From positions 1 to 23,191 of the forward strand of contig JAQTTI010000007.1 in assembly GCA_028710845.1 (NCBI GenBank): a DNA stretch of 23,191 nucleotides, given 5' to 3'. Positions 15,458-22,442 of this stretch are shown here, one piece after another (within the stretch, counting starts at the first letter, position 1; every line of letters starts with the position of its first letter). A program made the translations under genes and the position numbers. Source of the DNA: Candidatus Omnitrophota bacterium (GTDB lineage Bacteria; Omnitrophota; Gorgyraeia; Gygaellales; Profunditerraquicolaceae). The notes under the pieces are model-generated. The model did not search any database, was not told where the DNA came from, and was given only the letters and a program-made list of their open reading frames with translations.

Positions 15458-16571
15458 AAAACGCCTGATTAACACGATTAAAAAATTAATCTCTATTGAT
15501 TCCCAGAATCCGGGAAGCAACGAAAGTAAGATCGCCGGGTTTGTAGGAAGGTATCTTAAAAGCCTGGGCGTTAGAGTTAATTCATATGAATTCAGCCCTA
15601 AAAGGGAAAATATTATCGGGATATGGGAAGGAGTAAATAAAAGAAAATCGCTTTTGCTGACTCCGCACCTTGATACCGTGCCCGCCGGTAAAAGCTGGAA
15701 CAGGGACCCTTTTACGGCCGAAATCATCGGTGATAAAATTTACGGTTTAGGGGCGACGGATTGTAAAGGCAATTTGGCAGCAGGCCTTGAGGCGATTAAT
15801 TCGATGGTCGAAGACGGAATCAAGCTTGATTATAATCTGGTTTTTGCCGCCACTGCCGATGAAGAAAACGGATCAAGCTTAGGTTTAATCCCCCTGATCG
15901 AAAAGAAAATCCTGAAAGCCGACGTTGCCCTGGTCCTTGATGCCGATGATTTTGAAATAGTAATTACCCAAAAAGGATTGCTGCATCTTAAAGTAAAGAT
16001 TTCAGGCAAAAAAGCCCATGGCGCTTACCCCTGGTTGGGGGTCAACGCAATTGATATAGCGGCCAAGATAATCGTCGCACTCAAAAAAGCAGGCAAAACG
16101 CAGATTAAGAATAAATACCTTAAAAAGCCGACGGTAAATGTGGGGACTATCAGGGGAGGGGACAAGGTAAATGTAGTAAGCGACTGGTGCGAGTTTGAAC
16201 TGGATTTTAGGTTTCTCCCCGGATCGAGCGAAAAAGAGCTATTGCATTTTTTAAAAAAAACAATCAGCAAATATACTAAGAATTTCAGAATTGAAATCCA
16301 GGGGGTTCAAGACCCTTATTACATCGACCCAAGCCACCCCTTGGTAAGTAGTTTAGTGCAGGCGATGAAGCAGCTAAAGATTAAACCGCGGGTAAGCGGT
16401 TCCGAAGGCGCAACAGTAATAACTTTTTTTAAAAAAGAAGGGATTCCGGCTATTGCTACCGGTTTTGGTTTTGAAGGCTGCGCCCACATTGCCAACGAAT
16501 ATGCGTCGCTGGATAATTTATATAAAGGTTCACAGGTGCTGGTAGAATTTTTAAAAAAATATAAATTCTAA
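15447..16571 (+). CDS. M20-family metallopeptidase (ArgE/DapE/carboxypeptidase type)
   Basis: A 374-aa zinc-dependent amidohydrolase or peptidase. Metal and catalytic residues are in place: H74-x-D76 (T-P-H-L-D-T-V), D105 (G-A-T-D-C-K-G), E139-E140 (T-A-D-E-E-N-G), D165/D167 region (L-D-A-D-D), and H347 (C-A-H-I-A-N-E-Y). The family includes acetylornithine deacetylase, succinyl-diaminopimelate desuccinylase and carboxypeptidase G2; which substrate is used cannot be told, and there are no argE or dapE neighbours to guide the choice. The Gly-rich dimerisation region (G-K-K-A-H-G-A-Y-P) is present. The ATG overlaps the glycosylase gene by 11 nt. Confidence 0.9.
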   Translation: MVNKKRLINTIKKLISIDSQNPGSNESKIAGFVGRYLKSLGVRVNSYEFSPKRENIIGIWEGVNKRKSLLLTPHLDTVPAGKSWNRDPFTAEIIGDKIYGLGATDCKGNLAAGLEAINSMVEDGIKLDYNLVFAATADEENGSSLGLIPLIEKKILKADVALVLDADDFEIVITQKGLLHLKVKISGKKAHGAYPWLGVNAIDIAAKIIVALKKAGKTQIKNKYLKKPTVNVGTIRGGDKVNVVSDWCEFELDFRFLPGSSEKELLHFLKKTISKYTKNFRIEIQGVQDPYYIDPSHPLVSSLVQAMKQLKIKPRVSGSEGATVITFFKKEGIPAIATGFGFEGCAHIANEYASLDNLYKGSQVLVEFLKKYKF

Positions 16572-16603
16572 AGACTGATAGTATTAAAATTCAAGGAGAA
16601 AAA

Positions 16604-17587
16604 ATGAAACAGCTAATAATTTCCAGAAAACCGAAATTAAAATCGCCTTATCTTATCGTAGGCTGGCCCGGCATGGGTGATGTCGCCGCTACCGCGGCAA
16701 ATTACTTAGTTAGCGAGCTTAAAGCAAAAGAGTTTGCCCGGATCATCCCGGAGGATTTTTACTATTCAACCGGGACTGTTATTAGCTCGGGGATATTGGA
16801 GGTGCCAATACTCCCTCAAGGGAAATTCTATTATTGGAAAAATACTGCTGCAAAACGCGCAGGAAACCATGACCTGGTTATTTTTGTAAGCAATGCCCAA
16901 CCGGATTTATCCAAGGCAGACAGCTATTCGAAAATTATCATCGGTCTGGCTAAGGAATTAGGGGTGGAGCAGGTGGTAAGTTTTGCATCCATGCCTCAGG
17001 CAACCGACCATACTCAGAAATCCTCCGTCTGGCTGGTGGCAACCGACCAAAAAATAAAGGAAAGTCTCAAGAAATTTAATTTTAATATTCTTGAGGAAGG
17101 GCAGATCAGCGGGATGAACGGTTTATTTCTCGGCCTAGCCAAACTTTCCGGGCTTAAAGGGTTTTGCCTTTTAGGAGACATACCGCTTTACACTATCCAG
17201 ATTGAAAACCCCAAGGCTTCGGCAGTTGTGCTTGAAGCTTTGGCCGGGATATTAAATATCCAGTTAAACCTGCAACCTTTGTTTGAGCAGGCCAAGTCAA
17301 TGGAAAATGAAATTAACAAATTGCTGGAATATTTAAAGCTCGGTTCAGGCGGCCAGCCGGCTCCTATAGGAGAGGAAGAGATCGAGCTGATTAAAAAAAC
17401 CCTGGGCCAGCTTACAAAACTGCCAGTTTCAATAAAAGAAAAAATCGAGAAGCTTTTTGAAGAAAGCCAGGTAAATATTTCAAAAGCGAATGAGCTGAAA
17501 GTTGAACTGGATAAGTGGAATGTTTATAAAGAATATGAAGACAGGTTCTTAGATCTTTTCCGGAAGAATAAAGATAAAGGAAATTAG
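16604..17587 (+). CDS. PAC2-family protein with helical C-terminal extension
   Basis: A 327-aa member of the PAC2 (proteasome-assembly-chaperone 2-like) family, whose bacterial members have no settled function. Signature: L-I-V-G-W-P-G-M-G-D-V-A near residue 17, then F-Y-Y-S-T-G-T-V and a later I-S-G-M-N-G-L-F-L-G-L-A block. Residues about 230-327 are charged and helical, a likely oligomerisation or partner-binding extension. A strong ribosome site (CAAGGAGA) lies 32 nt after the M20 gene. One nt separates it from the HAD gene. No proteasome or pupylation genes are in view, so a proteasome role is not supported here. Confidence 0.85.
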   Translation: MKQLIISRKPKLKSPYLIVGWPGMGDVAATAANYLVSELKAKEFARIIPEDFYYSTGTVISSGILEVPILPQGKFYYWKNTAAKRAGNHDLVIFVSNAQPDLSKADSYSKIIIGLAKELGVEQVVSFASMPQATDHTQKSSVWLVATDQKIKESLKKFNFNILEEGQISGMNGLFLGLAKLSGLKGFCLLGDIPLYTIQIENPKASAVVLEALAGILNIQLNLQPLFEQAKSMENEINKLLEYLKLGSGGQPAPIGEEEIELIKKTLGQLTKLPVSIKEKIEKLFEESQVNISKANELKVELDKWNVYKEYEDRFLDLFRKNKDKGN

Positions 17588-17588
17588 A

Positions 17589-18242
17589 ATGAGTGAAATA
17601 AAGGTCGTCCTCTTTGATTTAGGAAAAGTGTTGGTTGATTTCGACCACCTAAGAGCCGCCGAAAGGATTTCTTCTTTCTGTAAAAGGACCCCGCTGCAAA
17701 TATATAACCTTTTTTTTGAATCGCAGGTAACTATCGATTTTGAGGCAGGCAAAATTAGCCCGCAAAATTTCTATCTAAAGGTAAAAGAGATGCTGGATCT
17801 AGATTTAAGCTTTAATTCCTTTATTCCGATTTGGAATGATATATTTTTCTTAAGCCCTAAAAACCGCTCAGTTTACAGGTTAATAAACATTTTACGCGCA
17901 AACTATGAAACAGCTTTATTGTCAAACATAAATACGCTTCATTATGAATATTTAAAGGAAAAATTTCCCGTCTTCGGCGTCTTTGATAAAATTTTTCTTT
18001 CTTTTGAGATGGGCCTGATTAAACCCGATAAAGAAATCTATAAAAAAGTAATCGGTGAGCTCAAAGTTAGAGCTCAGGAGATATTTTATACAGACGATCG
18101 CCAGGAGCTGGTGGAGTCGGCGGCTTCATTGGGAATGAAGGCAAAAATCTTCGTTAATTTCGCTCAATTAATGAGCGATTTGGAGGAAGCCGGAATAATA
18201 TTTACCGACGAGAAAAATAGGAATAAATTACCCTCTTTTTAA
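17589..18242 (+). CDS. HAD-family phosphatase (YihX-like)
   Basis: A 217-aa haloacid-dehalogenase-superfamily hydrolase. Motif I is F-D10-L-G-K-V, with Gly instead of the second Asp, as in the YihX subgroup (E. coli YihX is alpha-glucose-1-phosphate phosphatase). Motif II is L-L-S112-N113, motif III K145-P-D, motif IV D169-D170. The cap is the small helical type between residues 20 and 90. The substrate is unknown. It is the last gene of the run beginning at 12885; downstream is a promoter rather than a terminator. Confidence 0.87.
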   Translation: MSEIKVVLFDLGKVLVDFDHLRAAERISSFCKRTPLQIYNLFFESQVTIDFEAGKISPQNFYLKVKEMLDLDLSFNSFIPIWNDIFFLSPKNRSVYRLINILRANYETALLSNINTLHYEYLKEKFPVFGVFDKIFLSFEMGLIKPDKEIYKKVIGELKVRAQEIFYTDDRQELVESAASLGMKAKIFVNFAQLMSDLEEAGIIFTDEKNRNKLPSF

Positions 18243-18253
18243 GCAAAAAATAC

Positions 18254-18282
18254 TTGACAATAAAGGTATATTGTGGTAAAAA
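18254..18282 (+). promoter_or_regulatory. Promoter of the structured leader
   Basis: A perfect -35 TTGACA (18254-18259), a 17-nt spacer and a -10 TAAAAA (18277-18282) predict a start near 18289. It lies 12 nt after the HAD stop and drives either a small RNA ending near 18402 or the ddl-like operon mRNA. Confidence 0.6.
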
Positions 18283-18286
18283 AATA

Positions 18287-18512
18287 ACATAGATACAAGG
18301 TTCAGGCAAAAATTTTGGAGGTTAATAAACTAAGTTGGAAAAAATTGGATAGATTCCTTAAGGGCTCAAGGCAAAAGAAGCAATCCGGGCCCTTATTTTT
18401 TTAATGAGGCCACAACTTACGGAACAAAGTGACGTAAGTTGTTGGCCGAATTAACCCCCGTCTGACTCGTATAGGGAAGAATAAGGGGGTTAATAGGAAA
18501 TTTTTAAAACCC
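18287..18512 (+). ncRNA. Structured leader RNA upstream of the ddl-like/kamA operon
   Basis: About 225 nt with no ORF of note and three hairpins. Hairpin 1: TAAGGGCTC (18359-18367) with GGGCCCTTA (18387-18395), then seven T; this is terminator-like. Hairpin 2: CAACTTACG (18413-18421) with CGTAAGTTG (18433-18441), plus outer GGCC/GGCC (18408-18411/18444-18447). Hairpin 3: ATTAACCCCC (18450-18459) with GGGGGTTAAT (18485-18494), 25-nt loop. GGAGG at 18317-18321 has no good start codon after it. It does not match any riboswitch class I can recall. It may be an attenuating leader or a small RNA of about 114 nt. Confidence 0.55.
18359..18402 (+). terminator. Intrinsic-terminator-like hairpin in the leader
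   Basis: A 9-bp stem (one G-U) TAAGGGCTC/GGGCCCTTA around a 19-nt loop, followed at once by seven T (18396-18402). It lies between the promoter and the first ddl-like gene, so it could act as an attenuator or end a short RNA. Confidence 0.65.
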
Positions 18513-19502
18513 ATGAAAACCGTCGGTCTAACCTACGACCTGAAGACAGATTATAAATTTAAAGAAGGGGACCCGCTTGATGCTAATGCGGAATTCGATG
18601 CCCTTTCTACGATAAATGTTATCGCCGAAGCCATAAGCGCCAATGGGTTTAAGGTAAAGAAGATCGGTAATGCCTCGAATTTATTGGAAAAGATCGGTGA
18701 CTTGGGAGTAGACATTGTTTTTAATATTTCCGAAGGGGTAAGCGGGCGTAACCGTGAATCCCAGGTCCCTATTTTACTCGAAATGGCAGGAATTCCTTTT
18801 GTCGGCGCTGACGCTTTGACCTTGGGCCTTACTTTGGATAAAGTCATGGCCAAAAAGATTTTTATCGCCGAGAAAATCCCCACTCCTAAATTTTTTGAAG
18901 TCCCATCCGTAGAGGCCCTTATCGACCAGGACCATTGTAAATTTCCCTTGATTGTTAAACCGCGTTTCGAAGGTTCTTCTAAAGGTTTAAGCGAAGATTC
19001 CCGGGTAGAGAATTTCGAAGGCCTTAAAAAGCAGGTAGATTTTATCACTAAAACATATAAACAGCCGGCCTTAATCGAGGAGTTTATCTCCGGGCAGGAA
19101 TTTACTGTAGCAATAGTAGGCAATGAAAAACCGGAGATCATGCCGGTAGTTCAAATAAAAATCGACGGGAAATTAAAATTAAACGATAAATTTTATACCT
19201 TTGCCCGGATAACTTCTGACCGGCTTGAGTACATTTGTCCCGCCAAGATCTCCCAGGAATTAAAAAATAAACTCGATGATTTTGCTTTAAAGGTTTACCG
19301 CAGCGTTGAATGCCGGGATTTCGGCAGGGTTGATTTTCGCGTCGATAAAGACGGTAATCCTTATGTCCTGGAGATTAATCCTCTTCCTTCCCTGTCTACC
19401 GAAGATGTTTTTATGCTGATTGCTAAAAATATCGGGATTACTTATGAGCAGATGGTGGGAAAGATTTTAAATAGCGCAATTATAAGAAACGGACTAGACT
19501 AA
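18513..19502 (+). CDS. Ddl-like ATP-grasp ligase, copy 1
   Basis: A 329-aa ATP-grasp ligase of the D-alanine-D-alanine ligase fold. It has an N-terminal acidic site (E27 in A-E-F-D), V-K149-P-R-F-E153-G-S-S for ATP, E189-E190-F-I-S-G-Q-E-F-T-V, F-G-R-V-D-F and the metal pair E287-I-N289-P-L-P. The omega loop, where E. coli DdlB has F-Y-D-Y-E-A-K-Y with Lys215 and Tyr216 setting the second substrate, reads F-Y-T-F-A-R-I and is shorter, so the second substrate may differ from D-Ala. The GGxSxE opening of true Ddl is also missing. It is followed directly by copy 2. Ordinary Ddl activity cannot be assumed; a peptide ligase of other amino acids is plausible. Confidence 0.85.
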   Translation: MKTVGLTYDLKTDYKFKEGDPLDANAEFDALSTINVIAEAISANGFKVKKIGNASNLLEKIGDLGVDIVFNISEGVSGRNRESQVPILLEMAGIPFVGADALTLGLTLDKVMAKKIFIAEKIPTPKFFEVPSVEALIDQDHCKFPLIVKPRFEGSSKGLSEDSRVENFEGLKKQVDFITKTYKQPALIEEFISGQEFTVAIVGNEKPEIMPVVQIKIDGKLKLNDKFYTFARITSDRLEYICPAKISQELKNKLDDFALKVYRSVECRDFGRVDFRVDKDGNPYVLEINPLPSLSTEDVFMLIAKNIGITYEQMVGKILNSAIIRNGLD

Positions 19503-20504
19503 ATGAAAGTCGCACTGACCTATAATTTAAAAAAGAAAGACCCCTTAAAGCCGGCGGATTATTTCTCGGAATACGACTCCGAAGAGACGATAAATTCAGT
19601 AATTTCAGCGCTTAAAACAAAGGGTCATTCCGTCGATGCTATCGACGTCGAATACCCGGCCCTGTTTTCATATTTCAGGAAAAACAGAGTAGACCTGGTA
19701 TTTAATATCGCCGAAGGCAAACACGGCCGTTTTCGCGAATCCGAGGTGCCGGCAGTATTAGATTATTTAAATATCCCTTACACCGGGTCAAATACTTTTT
19801 CTCTTGCCCTGGCCTTAAACAAGGCGCTGACCAAGAGAATATTAAAAGCAGAAAATATCCCCACCCCGGCTTTCCAGCTTTTTTCAACGGGCAATGAGTT
19901 ATTGCAATCCGATTTAAAATTCCCCTTAATTGTTAAACCTAATTGCGAAGGCTCGGCCAAGGGCATCAATAAAACGAATGTGGTCGACAATAAAGAAGAC
20001 TTATTTAATAAGGTGAAGGAATGCATAAATATTTACCGGCAGGAAGCATTGGTCGAGGAGTTTATCGAAGGTAAAGAGCTGACCGTAGGGATATTAGAAA
20101 ACGGAAAAACCCGCGTCCTCCCCATTTTAGAAATAGATTTTACAAATTGCAAAGAAAGCGGCGAGTATTTTTATTCCTGGAAAATGAAAGAATTCCAGGG
20201 AAACAGCGAGTTAGGATTAGTCCCGCAATTTTACTGCCCGGCCAGGCTGGATAGAGAAGTGGAAGAAAAAGTAAAAGATGTAGCTTTGCGTACACACCGG
20301 GCTGTCGGTTGTTTGGATATTTCGCGCACCGATATACGTTTAGATAAATTTAATGTGCCTTATGTTTTGGAAATAAATCCTTTACCGGGCTTAGACCCTA
20401 AAGAATCAAATTTTCCGATAATGGCATATGCAGCGGGAATGAAATATGAAGATCTTATCGAGGCTATATTAATAAGTGCCTCAGAAAGGAAAAGGCTGAA
20501 TTGA
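19503..20504 (+). CDS. Ddl-like ATP-grasp ligase, copy 2
   Basis: A 333-aa paralogue of the preceding gene: same fold, same K-F-P-L-I-V-K-P, L-V-E-E-F-I-E-G-K-E-L-T-V and L-E-I-N-P-L-P landmarks, but clearly diverged. ATP site V-K145-P-N-C-E149-G-S-A, metal pair E290-I-N292. The omega loop (222-231) is F-Y-S-W-K-M-K-E-F, keeping a Lys but not the Tyr of DdlB. The two copies differ mainly in that loop and in the N-terminal substrate region, which suggests two ligation steps with different substrates or order. The ATG starts right at the stop of copy 1 (no gap). The stop overlaps the kamA TTG start by 4 nt. Confidence 0.85.
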   Translation: MKVALTYNLKKKDPLKPADYFSEYDSEETINSVISALKTKGHSVDAIDVEYPALFSYFRKNRVDLVFNIAEGKHGRFRESEVPAVLDYLNIPYTGSNTFSLALALNKALTKRILKAENIPTPAFQLFSTGNELLQSDLKFPLIVKPNCEGSAKGINKTNVVDNKEDLFNKVKECINIYRQEALVEEFIEGKELTVGILENGKTRVLPILEIDFTNCKESGEYFYSWKMKEFQGNSELGLVPQFYCPARLDREVEEKVKDVALRTHRAVGCLDISRTDIRLDKFNVPYVLEINPLPGLDPKESNFPIMAYAAGMKYEDLIEAILISASERKRLN

Positions 20505-21694
20505 ATAATCCTGCAAGCTTAGAAAATCAAAAAGCTCAGATTGAAATACCAATACCAGCGGTACCAAAACCGCCTAAACGTTCCCGAGATTATCAGCAGA
20601 TTCCCCTTTATAAAGATGTTAACCCTCTTGACTGGGAAGATTGGCATTGGCAGCTAAAGCACAGGATCCGCAGTAAAGACGAATTAACTCAGATTATAAA
20701 ACTTACTCCTGAAGAAGAAAAAGGAATCGATAAGGCCAAAGGAAGGTTAGCAATGGCAATTACTCCTTATTGGGCCAGCCTTATGGATGCCGAAGACCCG
20801 GATTGCCCGATCAGAAGGCAGTCTGTTCCGGTTAATTATGAATTTTCTATTGCTCCTCATGAAATGGCCGATCCCTGCGCCGAAGACAGGGATTCTCCTG
20901 CCCCTCACCTGGTCCACCGTTATCCGGACAGGGTTTTGTTGTTAGCTACCGACCATTGCGCGATGTATTGCCGTCACTGCACCCGCCGCCGGCTGGTTGG
21001 CGAACATGAAGAAAAAGATTGTAATCCCGAAACTAAATTTGACGCGGCTATAGAATATATCAAATCTAACCGTAAAATCAGGGATGTTTTAATTTCCGGA
21101 GGCGATCCGCTTACTTTAGAGGACGAAGCTTTAGAATCTTTGGTGGCAAAAATCCGGGATATCTCGCATGTCGAATTATTAAGGATAGGAACGCGGGTAC
21201 CGGTAACCTTGCCTCAGCGGATTACCGAAAACCTGGTTAACATGCTTAAAAAATATTCTCCCATCTGGTTAAGTATACATTTTAACCATCCGAAAGAGAT
21301 TACTAAACGTTGTAAAAATGCCTGCGATATGCTTTCCGAAGGCGGGATGCCTTTAGGCAGCCAGACTGTTCTTCTTAAAGGTATCAATGACCGGCCTTTT
21401 ATTATGAGGCGCCTGGTCCATGACCTTTTACAGATCAGGGTCAGGCCATACTATATTTACCAGTGTGATCCGGTAAGGGGTACGCAGCATTTCCGCACTC
21501 CCGTTGCCGTGGGGATAAATATTATCGAAAAATTACGCGGGCACACGTCCGGTTATGCCGTGCCAACTTATGTTATCGACGGTCCAGGCGGCGGCGGGAA
21601 GATACCTATAGGGCCGAATTATATCCTTTCCCAGGCCAAGGGTAAATATGTTTTGCGTAATTATAAAGGCAAGATTTATACCTACCTGGAATAA
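20501..21694 (+). CDS. kamA: Lysine 2,3-aminomutase (KamA-type radical SAM)
   Basis: A 397-aa radical SAM/PLP enzyme converting L-lysine to L-beta-lysine. C153-x3-C157-x2-C160 binds the [4Fe-4S] cluster, with R-R-R after it. D323, D360 and K367 match the lysine-binding Asp293, Asp330 and PLP-lysine Lys337 of the Clostridium subterminale enzyme, all offset by 30 residues. This favours true lysine specificity over glutamate or arginine mutases. The C-terminal G-G-G-G-K-I-P and Q-C-D-P-V-R-G segments are complete. The start is TTG, with AAGGAAAAGG upstream and a 4-nt overlap with the ligase stop. There is no adjacent beta-lysine acetyltransferase (AblB), so an acetyl-beta-lysine osmolyte route is not visible here. 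Confidence 0.93.
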   Translation: MNNPASLENQKAQIEIPIPAVPKPPKRSRDYQQIPLYKDVNPLDWEDWHWQLKHRIRSKDELTQIIKLTPEEEKGIDKAKGRLAMAITPYWASLMDAEDPDCPIRRQSVPVNYEFSIAPHEMADPCAEDRDSPAPHLVHRYPDRVLLLATDHCAMYCRHCTRRRLVGEHEEKDCNPETKFDAAIEYIKSNRKIRDVLISGGDPLTLEDEALESLVAKIRDISHVELLRIGTRVPVTLPQRITENLVNMLKKYSPIWLSIHFNHPKEITKRCKNACDMLSEGGMPLGSQTVLLKGINDRPFIMRRLVHDLLQIRVRPYYIYQCDPVRGTQHFRTPVAVGINIIEKLRGHTSGYAVPTYVIDGPGGGGKIPIGPNYILSQAKGKYVLRNYKGKIYTYLE

Positions 21695-21740
21695 TCTTAC
21701 TAGTTTTTATACTTAAAAACGCCACCTTTAGGGGACTAAC

Positions 21741-22442
21741 ATGAAAATCAGCGCCTTTTCATTACCGCAGGCCGTATTGGGAAAGCATAATGTTAAAAAT
21801 GATAAGCTTGACCAGGCGGATAAATTAGTTAAAGCCAAGAAAAAGACCTATCCTCAGGTGGATTTAGTGGCCGAAGATCAAGCTGAAGAAGCAGACGCGA
21901 TAATAATTCCTCAAGATGCCAGGACCGACCTAATTCTGCATGATTTGGATTTTGTCGAAACCCGCTTAAGCAAATCCCCGCAAGATAAAGAAAAAATAAT
22001 CCTGGAAAAAATGAAGGCCGCCCTGGAAAAAGAAGAATTTATCTCTTCAGTCGGTTTAACCGCAGAGGATAAAGAAGTTATCTCAGGTTATGGCCTTTTT
22101 ACGATTAAACCTATAGTAGCCGTAAAGGAAGAAGAGTTGGAAAATATGGGAGGATTAATGGCCAGGGTTTTATCCGAGAGCGGCTTTATAACCTTTCTTA
22201 CTGTCGGCGATAAAGAGAACCGCGCTTGGCTGATTAAAAAAGGGACAAATGCCTGGGAATCTGCCGGGGCAATCCATTCCGATATCCAGCAGGGTTTTAT
22301 CCGGGCAGAAATAATAAGCTTTGCCGATTTTATTGCCGCCGGCGGTGAAACGCAGGCCAAGCAGCAAGGAAAAATGCGCCTCGAACAAAAAGATTATATA
22401 ATGCAGGAGGCAGATTTAGTAAACTTCCGCTTCAACAAATGA
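21741..22442 (+). CDS. YchF-like protein lacking the GTPase domain (TGS/DUF933)
   Basis: A 233-aa protein whose last 90 residues are the YchF C-terminal TGS/DUF933 module: F-L-T-V-G-D-K-E-N-R-A-W, A-G-A-I-H-S-D, G-F-I-R-A-E, then K-M-R-L-E-Q-K-D-Y-I and F-R-F-N-K. Residues 62-145 match the YchF helical domain (D-L-I-L-H-D-L-D-F-V-E-T-R-L). The N-terminal 60 residues keep only traces of the G domain: M-K-I-S-A-F-S-L-P-Q resembles the start M-K-I-G-I-I-G-L-P-x-x-G-K-S, and L-V-K-A-K-K-K-T-Y-P-Q-V-D resembles the following strand, but the P-loop Gly-Lys-Ser/Thr and the rest of the pocket are missing. It should not bind nucleotide; a ribosome-binding or regulatory role is inference. AGGGGA lies upstream. 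Confidence 0.85.
   Translation: MKISAFSLPQAVLGKHNVKNDKLDQADKLVKAKKKTYPQVDLVAEDQAEEADAIIIPQDARTDLILHDLDFVETRLSKSPQDKEKIILEKMKAALEKEEFISSVGLTAEDKEVISGYGLFTIKPIVAVKEEELENMGGLMARVLSESGFITFLTVGDKENRAWLIKKGTNAWESAGAIHSDIQQGFIRAEIISFADFIAAGGETQAKQQGKMRLEQKDYIMQEADLVNFRFNK

Noticed and set aside
18335..18352. Short leader peptide TTG-GAA-AAA-ATT-GGA-TAG in the leader
   Set aside because: Only five codons, a TTG start and 13 nt from the GGAGG; not enough to call.
18513..20504. Calling both ATP-grasp genes ddlA/ddlB
   Set aside because: The omega-loop Lys-Tyr pair and the GGxSxE opening are not present, so substrate cannot be assigned; only the fold is safe.
21703..21720. GTTTTTA/TAAAAAC hairpin after kamA as a terminator
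   Set aside because: Only A-T pairs apart from one G-C, no T-run after it, and the next gene begins 21 nt later with a good ribosome site; read-through seems likely.
20501..22442. An acetyl-beta-lysine (ablA/ablB) osmolyte operon
   Set aside because: The gene after kamA is a YchF-like TGS protein, not a GNAT acetyltransferase; no ablB is visible.
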